Part shown: positions 1 through 12,664 of the stretch, in pieces
How positions within the stretch are numbered: position 1 is the stretch's first letter
Layout of the letters: each line of letters opens with the position of its first letter
DNA from: Phaseolus vulgaris
Taxonomy: Eukaryota > Streptophyta > Magnoliopsida > Fabales > Fabaceae
Assembly (NCBI RefSeq): GCF_000499845.2
Contig: NC_023754.2
Location: 10,086,584-10,150,583, forward strand
DNA: 64,000 nucleotides
Direction of reading: 5' to 3'
Position numbers and translations under genes: made by a program
The notes under the pieces: generated by a model
Database searches by the model: none
What the model was told of the DNA's origin: nothing
Seen by the model: the letters and a program-made list of their open reading frames with translations, nothing else

Positions 1-864
1 AGATAGCGTTTGCCTTATTCCTCTTATTCCTTAAATACCTTACTCATGATCACTTCATCCATGGCTCCTGCTCGACCTTCGTTTTTTCGTGCGGCGGGAT
101 GCCTCTTCGTTTGAGTTTTATTATTAAACCCTCGGCGTTTTCGCCCCCGACTCATCGGACAGTCGGCGATGTTCTTGCTGAAGGTGTCAGATCGCCTGGT
201 TTCTACTTTGGCGACGATACTGTCGGTGTCGCACATGTTGAAGATCGCCTCTGCGCGACCGGCGACTATGCGTACTTTTTGGTCCCGTTATCGCCCTCGA
301 TGACTCGACTGGCGCGGGTCGTGACTCTCTTGGCGAAGGATAAGTTAACTACGGCGATCTACGTGCTTCGCGCTCTAAGGCCCACGCTGGTTACTGACTT
401 GACACTTCACAACCCCTCCCATCAAATGACACGTGGACTCATTGATGGTTGTTATTTCGTTGTCGTTGCGCTTCCGTAACCTTGAAACTCTAAACTTCTC
501 ACGCCACTCCACTGTTACATTATCTTCTCTTCACTTTCAAACTTTCCATATCTCTGGTGAACGCTTCGTCTCCCAAATCATCATTTCCTCGCGCGCCCTT
601 CGATCATCAAAAAGGTAAACCTTTTATCACTTCGTTGGTGCTCACCGAATTTTAATCGGCTTGCATCATCCCTTAACTGCTTGAAGCATACGTTGTGGCT
701 GTTTGTTCTCTGTTTTGTTTTTCCTGCGTTTTAGGTTTTTCTTTCCCTTTCTGCGACCCCTTTGTTCATGTTGATTTCCCTTCCTGTTTTCGAATCGAAT
801 CATTCTTTTTATCGACCCTCGCTTTCCTTTTCTTACTCTCCTTTCGTCTTTCCTGCAGTGTTCG
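1..864. other. Leader region upstream of the antisense ORF of element A
   Basis: No gene is recognised here. The stretch lies between the antisense ORF and the missing 3' LTR of element A, so it is the likely promoter and 5' leader of that ORF. A CACGTG box lies at 430-435, followed by pyrimidine-rich sequence and a possible splice donor (AAAAAGGTAAAC) near 610-621. Many GGCGATC-type motifs of the Tat family occur at 150-350. That this is a promoter is inference. Confidence 0.35.
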
Positions 865-3215
865 ATGGCTCGTACAGGGCCACTCCTGCCCCCTCGAAAC
901 CCTCCTCCAAAATCTCGCAAACAACCTTCGTCAGGAAACCCTCCACATCTCGTAACCCACCTAGGGATCCTGCCATCCATTCAACCCGGGCTCAAGAGCC
1001 TGCGCCCTCGTCCTAACCAATCGCAATCAACTCCCCCACAAAGTGCCACCGCACGCCCCATTCCTGATTACAAACTGTTGTACCATGGCTCCTCCTGCTC
1101 TGCTGAACGAGACTTCCTTGATTAACTCTGAGGCCAATATTTTCGCTTGAGAGATAAAGACCCACCTCACATTCCATAAGGAGCATGACGACAAGGTTGT
1201 TATCCGTCCTTGTCCTCCCGGGAAACCTGTTTGTACTGATAACGATGGCAACGATGGCCACCCTTTCTGCTTTGTCTATGCAACCGTGTTTAAGAAGGTT
1301 AAGCTCAGGTTCCCCTTTACTCGCTTTGAGAGGGAGCTCCTGACCAGCTTGATATTGCCCCTGCCCAGCTGCATCCCAACGGCTGGGCGTTTGTCAGGGC
1401 ATACCAAATTGTTTGTGCGCACCTAGGCCATCCAGCCTCTGTAGATGTGTTCTTGTTTCTGTTTGAGGCTAAAAACCCAGGGGATCGCCTATGGGTAGCT
1501 TCAATGGGATTGCTGGGAGATCCATCCTTTCCATCTTCCAACAATCTTTCAAGGATTGGAAGGGTAAGTTCGTTCGTGTTTGCTGTAATGATCAGAATCC
1601 CACACTTCCGATGGGTTCCCCTTGTACTGGGTTGACAAGGGAAAAAATGATTCCCAAGATCATTTTCGGAAAGCTAGGAGTCCAGAGAAGATGGGGAGCT
1701 CGATAGAGACTTGTGCAACTTCTGAAAAGAAGTTGCCTCCACCAATACTACCTTACCCACCTCAATCATCAATTCGAATTCTATGAGGATCAACAAGACT
1801 TTACATAGGTTTGTCCCTCCACTCTATCTAGATTTTTCCTGTGCCAAGTCTGCTTTACTTCTTTATCAAACTCGTTCGTATTACACTGTCCTGCGCTCAC
1901 TCTTGTATTGCTAATTACCTGTATCTGTAACTGGATTGATTTGTGAACATTGATCACTTCGTGCAGATATAATGTTGGGGAAAGATCATATGGCCAGACT
2001 GCGTTCTATAGTCAAACGCCACAAACTCGCTGCGGGTTTCTCAAACCGTCCCGAATTCTGTAGCGGAAGCCGCCGTTGCTCGAGGCGAGCTTCCTCCTGT
2101 GGGCTCATTTCCCTATCGCCCCTCCTGCCCCTGCGAGAAAGAAACTGCCACCAAAGAGGGCAAGAGGAAGATCCCACAATGGTGTCGGATGAGGAGGATG
2201 ACGAGAGCACTGAAGATGGACTTTCTGTAAGAGGAACAGGGCAACCGTCACCGAGCTACCCGCAAACGAGAGTACAGGCCCAGATTACGCAGAGAATCCC
2301 CCCAGCGTCTCCACACCCTTTGAGAGCACTGGGGATGCTCTACCATCGAACACCTCAGCTGCTGGAGGCGTTCTGGAGCAGACTGCGGACATTCATGGTC
2401 TCCCCTGCCTGTAGTGGAGCCAGACGTGTCGCCGCCACGTCCTGATGTTCCCCTGGTCGTCCACACTTATGAAGGTGGCGGCGAGAACCAACCCTCGACT
2501 CCTCTCCCAATCCCTGCTCTTCCAGCCCCTGTCGAGGAGGTTTTGAAAGCCCACGCCGCTTACCTTAGCGCTATGACTACCGGAGTGTGTAGAGAAACGC
2601 CTTTACCAGACGATGGGCGAGGCTTTAAGGGACTCCTTGAGCCAGTGTTGCGAAGGACCAAGTCCAACAACTTAAGCGTGATCTTACGATGCGGGGATTG
2701 GAGTTTTCGCGATTAGAGAATGCTCTGAAGGACGAGTTTGCGGAGCGAACGTAAAAACAGCGCTGAACTAGACAAAAAGCTCAATGCCAACTCTTAGAGG
2801 TCACCGAACTCGAGGGCAGACCGTGCATCAGCAGGAGAGGATAGCGGACCTGGAGGAAACTCTCAAGGATAAAAGGCCTACGCGGATGAGCTCGAGGCCC
2901 AGTCAATTGAGAGGGAGGATCTGCTGGGTAAAACCGAAGCTGACAAGGATCAAAAGGCCAAGGATCTGAGCGAGAAAGATAAGGAGCTGAACGAATCTGC
3001 AGCAAAGCTTGCCCAGGCGCTTGAGGAGAACGAAAAGCTGAAGAAACAAATTGAAGAACTCGACCTCAGCGCCGCAAACGTTCTGACTTCCGGGTTTGGC
3101 GCGGCCTTGGAGCAGTTCGCTTGTACTTACCCCGACTTGGACCTCTCCCAGTTCTCAATTTGCCATGAAGTGGTAGTCGGCAAATTGTACCCTCAGATTA
3201 ACGTTTCATTTGACG
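865..3215 (+). pseudogene. Degenerate antisense ORF of element A (two exons, coiled-coil C-terminus)
   Basis: This ORF runs opposite to gag-pol in the 3' region of element A. A proline/serine-rich N-terminus starts at ATG 865. A conserved block follows in shifted frames at about 1100-1700, which includes HPNGWAFVRAYQIVCAHLG at about 1371-1427. A likely intron runs from about 1810 to 1966 and ends in GTGCAG. Exon 2 opens with ATGTTGGGG at 1972 and ends with a charged coiled coil and a GFGAALEQFAC...PDLDLS motif at about 3090-3140. The exon 2 start and the C-terminal motif match the antisense ORF of element B. Several frameshifts and stops break it. Extra antisense ORFs are documented in Tat elements but their function is unknown. 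Confidence 0.6.
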
Positions 3216-3230
3216 TTTTGTTTAGAAACA

Positions 3231-3823
3231 TTCTGGAAGACTTACATATTCGACCTCTGTCTATGTGCAGCGAATCTGTTTGTAATGACTTCTTTCATTC
3301 GGACCGTGTTAACATATGCACATGGTTTACCTTTTATCTGTTGTGCGATCACTTGATAACTTGGTGGGCTCTCACTTAAGCCAATTAACTTAGCGCAAAC
3401 TGATGCTTAATTTTCTGGCAATCAACTTATTTTAAACAAACGGTTAGTCTATAGCAATAACATTTGACACGAAATTACTTACTGAGCAGTAGGCGAGAGT
3501 CATTTTTAGTATTTGAAATCTCGCTTGCCTGATCTGCCAAGTGACATGTGTATTTCTAGGTCATCGCCTAAACTGGGTTGGCCTGATTCTGCACTGAGGA
3601 CTTTCGAACTTGCCTCAATTTGCTTAATCGAAGAGGTCTTGTATTCTGTTCTTGCCTGAATTCACTCTGAGGTGAGAAGGACTTTATCTGGCCTGGACTC
3701 GCTCGACGGCGAGAAGGACTTTATCTGGTGCCTCAACTTGCCCGGGGGCTACCTTTTCCCTGGATGCACTGAGGACTTTTAATCTCATCTTGCCTGAACT
3801 CACTCGAGGGTGAGGAGGACTTT
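3231..3823. other. Non-coding 3' region of element A between antisense ORF and tandem repeats
   Basis: No supported reading frame lies here. From about 3650 the sequence carries irregular repeats of the type GCCTGAACTCACTCGAGGGTG followed by GAGGACTTTATCTGG, which recur in elements B and C. It corresponds to the region downstream of integrase in the retroelement sense. Confidence 0.4.
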
Positions 3824-4018
3824 ATCTGGTACCGGGGCTAGCTATTCATACTTGAGGAGGGGGCGTCCCGAAGGAATCCTTTAACCCTGCTCAAGGATAG
3901 GCGCCCGGGTTTGAACTGTTATCTGGTACCGGGGCTAGCTATTCATACTTGAGGAGGGGGCGTCCCGAAGGAATCCTTTGACCCCTGCTCAAGGACTAGG
4001 CGCCCGGGTTTGAACTCA
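3824..4018. repeat. 97-bp direct duplication in element A 3' region
   Basis: Two adjacent copies of a 97-bp unit start at 3824 and 3921, both opening ATCTGGTACCGGGGCTAGCT. They differ by only a few bases (for example TTTAACCCTG against TTTGACCCCTG). The unit lies within the repeat-rich region between integrase and the missing 3' LTR. Confidence 0.85.
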
Positions 4019-4139
4019 CACTGGACGTACTTGTCATCTTGCTCTGAACTCTCGCCTATACTCATTCTTGGCGAGTAGGACTTCTCATTCTGTTCTCGCC
4101 TATACTCGTTCTAGGCGAGTAGGACTTAAAACTTAACTT

Positions 4140-4460
4140 TCACCTCCGATTGCCGGGTGGTGACAAGGATTTAAAACTTTATACTTGTGCTTCCGATCGC
4201 CAGATGGCGATGAGAACTTAAAATCTTTATACTAGTGCCTCTGATCGCCGCTCGGCGATGAGGACCTAAAGCTCATATTACACCTCCAATCGCCAATGGG
4301 CGAGGAGGTTTACAACTTAACTTGTGCCTCCAATCGCCAGGCAGCGATGAGGACTTATACCTTATCTCTCACCTCCGGTCGCCAACTGGCGATGAGGGTT
4401 TACAATTTTATACTAGTGTCTCTCATCGCCAAGCGGCGATGAGGACTTAAAAAACTTTAT
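4140..4460. repeat. Imperfect ~57-bp tandem repeats with CGATCGCC cores (element A)
   Basis: About six diverged monomers follow the pattern CCTCCGATCGCC, a variable 6-8 bases, GGCGATGAGGACTTA, then an AT-rich spacer. Each monomer contains a short inverted pair (ATCGCC...GGCGAT). The reverse complement is the same family as the 47-bp array of element C at 39,815-40,020, which fits the opposite orientation of A and C. Satellite-like arrays in this position are known in plant Tat elements. Confidence 0.8.
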
Positions 4461-4682
4461 GCATGCGATCTGAATCTGCCCTAAATTACACAAGGACGAC
4501 AAAGTCTTTTGTTTAAAAACTTAAAATGATAATCATGCAAACTCAATAACTGGGAAAACTTAATAGACTCGAACTTTCTTTATTGGGTGGCCTCATTAAA
4601 AAACCCTCCTTAGGGAAAAAGAGCGCCACCTTTAAAAACTGTTTTCACTTAACTGTTCGAGTTAACTGCTACTTACAGTGCT

Positions 4683-7600
4683 TTAACTGTAATAAAACTT
4701 GAGATGGGTAGCGTTCCAAGTGCGAGGAATCGCCCCTCCCTCCAGTGTTTCCAAACGGTAGGCGCCGTTCCCGAGTGCTTTAGTTATTCTAAACGGTCCT
4801 GTCCATTTGGGTGACAATTTATTCTGCATCTCGTATAGGTGGGCCTTCCTCATTACCAGGTCGCCATCTCTGAACTGCCTTGGCCTTGCCCTAGAATTGT
4901 ACTTGCGCTCGACTCTTCTCTTTATTGCTTCAACCTTTACCCTTGCCTCCTCCCTGACCTCATCCAGCAAATCTAAGTTCATCCTCCTTTCTACATTCGA
5001 GTCTTCCGCCACGAAATTCTGGAATCTCGGCGAGCTTTCCTGGATTTCAATTGGGATCATCACATCGCACCCGTACACCAAGCTAAACGGGGTTTCGTGG
5101 GTTCCTGATTGCTCAGTGGTATGATATGCCCATATTATACGGGGAACTTCCTCAGCCCAAGATCCTTTGGCCTTCTCCAATCTCCTCTTCAAACCTCTCA
5201 GTAGAACCCGATTAGCTGACTCCACCTGCCCATTCGTTTGTGGGTGTTCCACAGAAGCGAACACCTGTTGAGTTCCAACATCCTCGCACAGCTTCTTCAA
5301 CAGGTGACTTGCGAACTGAGTCCCGTTATCTGATACCAAACGCTTGGGCACACCAAAACGACACACAATATTCTTCCATACGAAATTCTGAATCTTGTGC
5401 GCGGTGATCTGGGCTACTGGTTCTGCTTCAATCCACTTCGTGAAGTATTCGACTGCCACAACCAAATACTTCATCTGCCTAATCGCCAATGGGAAGGGTC
5501 CCAGAATATCGATTCCCCATGTGTGGAAAGCCCAGGGACTGTAGATTGACTTTAACTCTTCCGGAGGCGTCTTGTGCCAATCGGCGTGCTCCTGGCACTG
5601 CTTGCAACATTGGGCATATCTCTTGCAGTCTTCCCTCATTGTCGGCCAATAATAACCTGCACGGATGGTTTTTGTCGCCAAGGCTCGACCTCCGATGTGA
5701 CTCCCACAAATCCCCTCATGGAGCTCGGCCATAATTCTCGTGCACTAAAAGGGAGTGTGTGAACCCAAACCTGTACAACTCGCCATCGATAAGGGTGAAC
5801 TTGCTGAAGTTCTTTTTTTACCTTCCTAGCTTCCGTTGGGTCCATTGGGAGTACGCCATCTGCCATGTAGCGCTGGTATGGCGTTATCCATGTGTCTGGC
5901 TCGTGGACGGCGCAAACTTGCGTCATCTTTGCCTCTCCCACTGGATGCGCTCTAACCCTTGGCGTCCTCAAGGTCTCCTGAGATAGAGACTTATGACCCC
6001 TCGCCATCCCTTCCCTTGACTTGCAGACTTGGAGAACTTGGTGGTCCATCACGAACGCTCGAGGTGTCTTTAGGGTTTCTTGTATGACAGTCCTCTGCCT
6101 GCCCCCCTTGCCCGAACTGGCGAGCTTGGCTAGCAAGTCAGCTCGGGCGTTCTGCTCTCTTGGCACGTGCACTACTTCGAACAAAACAAAAGACCTCCTC
6201 AACTCCTGCATATACTCCAGATAAGCTGCCATCTGCGGATCCTTAGCCTGGAACTCGCCAGTTACTTGGCCTGTGATTAGCAATGAATCGCTCTTGGCCA
6301 TCAGCACCCTTGCTCCCATATCCTTTGCCAACAAGATACCAGCGATCAAAGCCTCATATTCTGCTTGGTTATTGCTGGCATTAAAGGCAAACCTTAGGGA
6401 CTGTTCTATCAACACGCCGTTGGGTCCTTCCAGAATTATCCCGGCCCCACTACCCAACTGGTTAGAGGACCCATCCACTGAGAGCACCCAACGAAAACCA
6501 TCTCCGGCGTTCTGCACTGTTTCAGAAGATAGCTCGACCACGAAGTCAGCGAAGATTTGGCCCTTGATCGGTCCTCGGGGCTCATACTTGATGTCGAACT
6601 CCGACAACTCTACCGCCCATTTTACCATTCTTCCAGCCACATCTGGTTTCTTTAGAACCTTCTGGATAGGTAAGTCGGTCATCACCAACACTGTAAAACT
6701 CTGGAAGTAATGGCGCAACCTCCTCGCCGAAAACACTACTGCCAGTGCTGCTTTCTCCAAAGTCTGATATCTCACTTCTGGGCCCTGCAACACCTTGCTG
6801 ACAAAATAAACGGGTTTCTGAACTTGATCTTGGTCCTGGACGAGCACCGCACTCAGCGCCTTCTCGGTTACGGCGAAGTATAACCTGAGGGGCGCTCCCA
6901 TTTGAGGTTTGCACAGAACCGACGGGCTCGCCAAGTACTCCTTGAGCTTCACGAAAGCCTCTTCACACTCCTTTGTCCAGACAAACCTATTATTCCTTTT
7001 CAAGCACTGGAAATACGGGTGACCCCTCTCTCCACTAGCAGACACAAATCGCGATAGGGCGGCCATCCGACCCGTGAGCTGCTGCACCTCCTTAACCGTA
7101 GCAGGGCTCCTCATCGCCAAGATGGCCGCACACTTGTCAGGGTTTGCTTCGATCCCTCTTTCGGTCAAGAGAAAACCTAAGAACTTTCCTGCTTCCACGC
7201 CGAAAATGCACTTCTCAAGGTTCAGCTTCAGTTTATATTTGGCTATCGTAACGAACAGCTCATCCAAATTAGCGATATGCTGGTTTTTTTCCAGGGATGT
7301 TACGACCATATCATCAACGTAAGCTCGTACGTTCCTCCCAAGCATAGGTGCAAGCACTTTATCCATCAGCCTCTAGTACGTGGCCCCCGCATTCTTCAGC
7401 CCAAAAGGCATCACCTTGTAGCAATAGCACGACTTCTCCGTCATGAAAGGCAATTTTTTCCTCGTCCATGGGGTGCATCTTAATTTGGTTGTACCCCAAG
7501 AATGCGTCTAAGAAACTTAACAACCTACACCCTGCTGCACTGTCCACTAGGGCGTCTATACTGGGCAAAGGATAGGAATCCTTTGGACAGGCTTTGTTTA

Positions 7601-10080
7601 GATCTGTGAAGTCGACACACATTCGCCATTTCCCATTGCTCTTCTTTACCAATACAACATTGGCGAGCCATTCCGGATACTGTATCTCCTTGATGTGGCC
7701 TGCCTTGAGGAGTTTTTGCGTTTCATCTCTGATCGCCTGTCTCCTTTCTTCATTGAATTTTCTTCTTCTTTGTCGGACTGGTCTGACTTGAGGGTCCATT
7801 GCTAGACGATGACATAAAAAATCGGGGTCGACTCCCGGCATATCCGAGGCAGACCACGCGAACGCGTCCAGATGCCTGCCTATCACCTTGGCGATCTGTT
7901 CCTTGTCTCACCGTCTAAAGTTTTCCCCAACTTAAAAGTTTTGCCGCCGATCTCCCTTTCGAGCCAATCTCCAACTGGCCGAGGCCTCTTCTCACTAGCG
8001 AGCAATGCTCTCACAATGCTTGACTCCCTGGCGGCTTCCAGGCAGTTTTCCTCCTCCTCTACTCCAGCGTTGCTCTCAGACCTCGGCTCGACATCTTCCA
8101 TGGTGACGTCGCCCTTGGTGGTTGCTTCCAATGCCACATCCATAACCACGTCGCCTTCGACGTTCCCCCTGACGCTGCATCATAGCCCGTCGGTTTTTAT
8201 GCTCATGCCCTGCACCAAGAGGTGGTGTTGTGGTCACATGGCACACTGATCGCCTGTTCTTGAGGCTGTTTTCGTAGCATCTCTTTGCCTCCTCTTGGTC
8301 AGATCAGATGGTGACGATCACCCCTTCCATTGAAGGTAATTTGACCTTCATGTGCCTCGTGGAGGGTACAACTCCTATCCTATTGAGTGTTGGCCTTCCC
8401 AATAGGATATTATATGCTGAGGGGGCGTTCACGACAAGGTATTTGATTTTTTCCGTGCGCGAAGCGGCCCGATCTGTGAACGTTGTTCCCCTGACTTCGA
8501 CTTGATCACCCGCAAAACCGTATAAGCAGCCCCTATATGGCCTCAGTTGGTCCGTAGATAATTGTAGCCTTTCGAAAGTCGGCCAGAACATCACGTCTGC
8601 CAAGCTCCCTTGATCGACCAAGACCCGATGAACTGTCCTCCTTGCCGTGACGAGCGAGATCACAATGGGATCGTTGTCATGCGGCACAACATCCCTGAGG
8701 TCTTCCTTAGTGAACATGATGTCCACATCGGGAGAATGGTCCTCAAAAACTTCCACTAACATTACGGACCTCGCATACCTTTTACACTGTGACGTAGTAC
8801 ACCCGCCACCCGAGAACCCACCAGCTATGGTGTGGATTTCACCGAGAACGGGCGCCTCATGCTGCTGCCCCTCACTGCCCCCCGGTTGCGAGCCTGATGG
8901 TCGTCCCGCCTGTTTCTCCATCAAGTAATCCTTCAGGAAACCATTCTTCACGAGCTCATCCAACTGATAGCCAAGCGCCAGACAGTTGTTAATATGGTGC
9001 CCGAATGCTTCGTGGAATTCGCACCATGACTCCTTGCGAGGTCCCAGCACCTTGTCAGCTTTAATCGGCGGCCTCAACCTGACGGCTATGCTGGGTACCG
9101 CAATCAGATCTTTGAGTTCCATCACGAAGTTGTGCCTCGGCGGCTTGCTTCTCTCCCTTCCTCTACTCTACCCTTAGGTTGGGTCCTCCGTGGCTCGTAA
9201 GCACGTTTTCTGTCAAAGTGTTTTCTTTCTGTGACGGCTTGGTGAACCCGAACAGGTTGCGTGCGTATTTGTGCCTTGGGACGCGTTGGCGCAGTGGTTG
9301 TGCATTTCTCGTACGTTTCACCTTCGGAGGCAATATGTTCTACCGCTTGTCGCCTTATCTCGGCGAAGGTTTTGGGGCGACTGCGGTAAAGCGTTTTACT
9401 AAAAGATCCGGGACGCACCCCTTCTTGAACGCGTATACAATCATGGGTTCCTCCTTGGTGCCTACTTTCACTACCTGTGCCCCAAAGTGGCTTATGTATT
9501 CTTTTAGCGTTTCGCCTTGGAACTGCTTGACGTCGAAAAGATCGTACGAGACTGGGGCGGGAGTTTTGTTGGCCAGGTACTGTTCTCTAAATAGTTGTGA
9601 AAGTTGCGCAAAGGACGTGACGTGGCCCTCTGGGAGGCTGATGAACCAATCCATGGCCATCCCTGTCAAGGTGCTCATAAAAAGCTTGCACCTAACGGCA
9701 TCTGAACCGCCTACCAGCAACATCTGTGTGTGGAACGCCGTGAGGTGTGCTTCAGGATCCTCCATTCCCGTGAAAGTCGCTTTGGGTCCTGTGAACGTAT
9801 TGGGGATTGCCGTCTCCAAGATTGCCTGTGAAAATGGTGTTGTGAATTCCCTGGGTGGGGATGCAGCCTCCGATTCGTCTCTGCCACGCCATCTATGGCG
9901 TAACTCCTCGTTGGTGCGGTGGAGTTCCTCGCTTCTTGCTTGAGAGGCTGTTAGGTCCGCCTGCATGCGCTCCTGTTCTACTTTTGAGGTTGCCACTGCG
10001 TCTTGTAGCCCATGCACCATGGCCATGAGTTGCTGTAGGGTCATCTCTTCACTCCTAGCGCGTGCTGGTCGGGTGGTCAT
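4683..10080 (-). pseudogene. Gag-Pol of element A, multiply frameshifted
   Basis: Gag starts at 10080 with a helical N-terminus and breaks near 9385 and again near 9130. The next segment holds the zinc-knuckle variant C-x2-H-x4-H-x4-C and the aspartic protease core VLVDQGS near 8610-8640. Further breaks fall at about 8150-8300, 7890 and 7450, with a TAG at about 7375. Reverse transcriptase has YVDDMVV near 7321-7300. It is followed by a normal-position RNase H and a second RNase H with LSVDGSSNQ. After another frameshift and small deletion at about 5735-5815 comes integrase, with zinc finger residues (HEGICGSH, CKQC) and D, D, E in GIDILGP, VSDNGTQ and GQVESAN. The protein ends at 4683. Unlike element B, this copy keeps the protease aspartate. 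It cannot make a functional polyprotein. Confidence 0.9.
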
Positions 10081-10157
10081 GGCTCTCTGGGGATCCTCTT
10101 GACTTATTCTGGAATCTGGAACTGAAAGCTTGTGTGGTGGAACCGATGTTTATATCG

Positions 10158-10175
10158 GCCCCACGGTGGGCGCCA
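10158..10175 (-). other. Primer-binding site of element A (tRNA-Lys type)
   Basis: Two bases inside the 5' LTR the minus strand reads TGGCGCCCACCGTGGGGC. From knowledge of plant tRNA-Lys(CUU), this is complementary to its last 18 bases including CCA. The same site, with one substitution, sits at the same place in element B. The tRNA assignment is from memory of the tRNA sequence. Confidence 0.75.
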
Positions 10176-10177
10176 GA

Positions 10178-11143
10178 TGTTCTGGCCGGTTGACCTGGGT
10201 CGTCTTTATGCGTGGCTTGTTCTAACGAGCTAGGGCACCTTCGTTCTGCCTCGTCTGTGTGTACCTGAAAAAGAAGAACAAAGGGGCACCCTTGCGGCTG
10301 TTTGCACTCCGACGCTCAAGTCAGCTAGCGAGAAAACACCAAAGTAACTAGAAACTGTATAGTAATCTCAACAACTGGAACTGTGTGACTAAACTGTGTG
10401 GCCCTAATTGCCTTGTGCTCACAGTTGGGTGTGCCGTCAAGAACAACTAGGGACTACTGTTCTGAGTAACTTTATGAGAACTAGGTTAAAACTCATGCAA
10501 CTGTGAAAACGTACCTCACTAGGGTTTCTTCGTGCCCTTTATATAGGTGGAAACTAGGGTTTACCTTTGGGTTGCTTGCTATTATCTAGGGTTCCTTGGA
10601 GAAGGTCCTTGCGCCGCTACTCCTGGGATCTGAGCGTATCTGGCACATGGACTTCCCTTATCTAGAGTGCAATGATTAACCATGTGGCCGCTTGGGTTCT
10701 AACTTGGGCGCCGTATCTCTTGTGCCATCATACTATTTAGGTGCCCTAATTAATCACGTGTCATGCATGCAGCCTTCCTTGAAGATCTTTTATGAGTACG
10801 TGGGCATAGTCACGTGCCCCTTTGACTTAATCGTTTATTCTGCACGGAGGGACCCACAGTGCCGCCACCCAACTTAGGGTTATCCCATCATGTGGGCCCC
10901 CCTTTCTGTGAAATGCTTACGTCATGCGGGTTGACTCTTCGGGCGATGTCTTACTCAAGCGATGTCTTACTTAGGCGACGTCCGCTTAGGCGATGTCTTT
11001 CTCTCGGATAGTGACACGTCTCGGCGATAACCGACTATGCATATGCAGAACCCTGCTTCTACATACGACGACTATGTTGACTTTTTGACCACCTACCTTT
11101 CTCTTGTCAACGTCATCACACCCGATGACCTGGTCGGTAATCA
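10178..11143 (-). repeat. 5' LTR of element A (966 bp)
   Basis: On the minus strand the LTR begins TGATTACCGACCAGGTCATC at 11143 and ends CAACCGGCCAGAACA at 10178. Both ends resemble the LTR ends of elements B and C. The U3 part has CACGTG boxes at 10811-10816 and 10755-10760, upstream in transcription order of a TATA-like TTTATATAGG at 10538-10547. Transcription would run leftwards. The partner 3' LTR is outside the window. Confidence 0.82.
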
Positions 11144-11680
11144 TCGTTATTTGATACTTTGTTTATGGCTTCTGTTTGGTTATGGGTCTTGGGTCGATCC
11201 TTGGTCATTTAGATAGGAGGCCGATGTAAATGAATAATGTAAAGGAAATAGCATAAGACGGGGATTTTGATTATATAGCATTAACCAGACAGTAAAGAGA
11301 GAATCATAACGGTAGACACGGGGTTAAGACTAACTCCATATATACTAGGTAAAACCTCACATATAGACAAATCAAAAATTAGGTTAAGAGCACACTTGTT
11401 CTTGAGTACCTTGAATGTTCTGAGTTTAGGTCGTTTATTGGCCTGTCTAGAAACATTTTGGCGCCCATTATGAGGTTAGGTAAAACTTTTCCTACCTCCA
11501 CAATATATATTTAAATTTTCCTTATTCTATACGTAAATTAAGTTGAGTATTTCATTGAGATTTATGTTGATTGAAAATAAAAGTGTTTATTCAATATACT
11601 ATATAGGGTGTACAAGTTTGAAATTTGTAGGAGCATGATTTGTCCAATACAAAAAATCGATGTTGATCATGGTGCCAAGC
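11144..11680. other. Spacer with possible LTR end and primer site of a further element
   Basis: No coding sequence is supported. At 11459-11475 the plus strand reads TGGCGCCCATTATGAGG, three bases after an ACA at 11453-11455. This looks like the end of an LTR followed by a tRNA-Lys-like primer site of a plus-strand element. Only the first nine bases match the site in elements A and B. Element A would then have landed inside that LTR. The rest (11480-11680) is AT-rich and featureless up to the first CRM LTR. Confidence 0.3.
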
Positions 11681-12664
11681 TGATGTGATTCCAATAGCCA
11701 CATAGAACAAGATTCTTGACACTTTGAGGAATCACCTTGAGCTGGAAAATATAGAGGCACTTTCTTAGAAGTTGGATCATGGTTCTAAAATCAAGAACTC
11801 ACCAATAACAAGTACCAATTCTCAAACTCATTTGGATGAACCAAATATTGTCAAATTGAATCAACAAAGGAGAAGGAAAGAAGAAACCGAACAGAATTGA
11901 ACTTAAAACAAAAGAACCGAACAGAATTTAAAAACAAAACAGAATATAGGTGCTGAAAATAGAAAAACCGAAAGCTAGACAACTCAAAACACAAGATAAC
12001 ATGAACAAATTGAAGAAGAAGAAAGGAAGGAGAAGAGAATGCTCATGAAGATGGAGGAATGGTTGGATGATCACGCCACTAGAAGAATGGATGCTCCTAG
12101 ATGAGTGTGGAAGCCGCCACTTGAGGAAACCATGGTCCTTCAAGATAAGACTAGAGAAGAAGCTCAAAGCTCTCCAAATGCTCACTCCAATTTTGAGTAT
12201 AGTTTCTTTAGATAAAATTCAAATCTGAAATTTACAAGGAAGGCACCTCTATTTATAGCCTAAGGTGCTGAAAAATGAAAGCTAAACAATTCAAAAACTC
12301 CCTCCAAAAGCCACTAGAACCGGCGCTAATTTGCCTAAGCAAGGAAGGTGTGATCCCTTCCTTCACTTTGGCACCCCCTTTTCTACTCCTACACCTATCT
12401 ACTAATACACCCCCCTAAGGTCCTATTTAAAACCTAAAAGATGCTATAACAAAAGAGGTTTCTAAGGTTTCCCTCTAAGCACCTTCAACTAAAGACACTA
12501 CAAAAAGAGAAAATAAATGTCCTCTTGCTCCCAAGGCTTTGAACATGCTTCTTGTAATCCTTTGAGGTGGACTTTGACCTCCATGGGCATCCTCCATTTG
12601 TGCCTCCACCTCTTCTTGAGCTTGATGAGTGGCCTCCATGTTCTCTTGGGCTTGATCTGCATCA
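11681..12664 (-). repeat. CRM array LTR 1 (3' LTR of copy 1, 984 bp)
   Basis: Bounded by TGATG at 11681 and CATCA ending at 12664. It is near identical to LTR 2, with a one-base difference in an A-run (GGAAAGAAG against GGAAAAGAAG). In element orientation it is preceded by a short purine run (CGGGGAGTA in intact copies), the likely plus-strand primer site. The last residues of copy 1's polyprotein are encoded inside it. Confidence 0.92.

Larger units (their letters stand above)
1..11143 (-). mobile_element. Element A: Tat-lineage Ty3/gypsy LTR retrotransposon, degenerate, 3' end outside window
   Basis: Read on the minus strand the order is 5' LTR, primer-binding site, gag, protease, reverse transcriptase, RNase H, a second RNase H, integrase, tandem repeats, then an ORF in the opposite (plus) direction. 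Two RNase H domains and an antisense ORF downstream of integrase are known traits of the plant Tat lineage (Ogre/Retand/Grande relatives). The coding part carries many frameshifts, so the copy is dead. No 3' LTR or polypurine tract is seen, because the window starts inside the 3' region. The target duplication next to the 5' LTR would be 11144-11148 (tcgtt) but cannot be checked without the other end. Confidence 0.88.

Noticed and set aside
9179..9943. 254-codon plus-strand open frame
   Set aside because: It is the reverse strand of element A's gag, with no independent motif or promoter.
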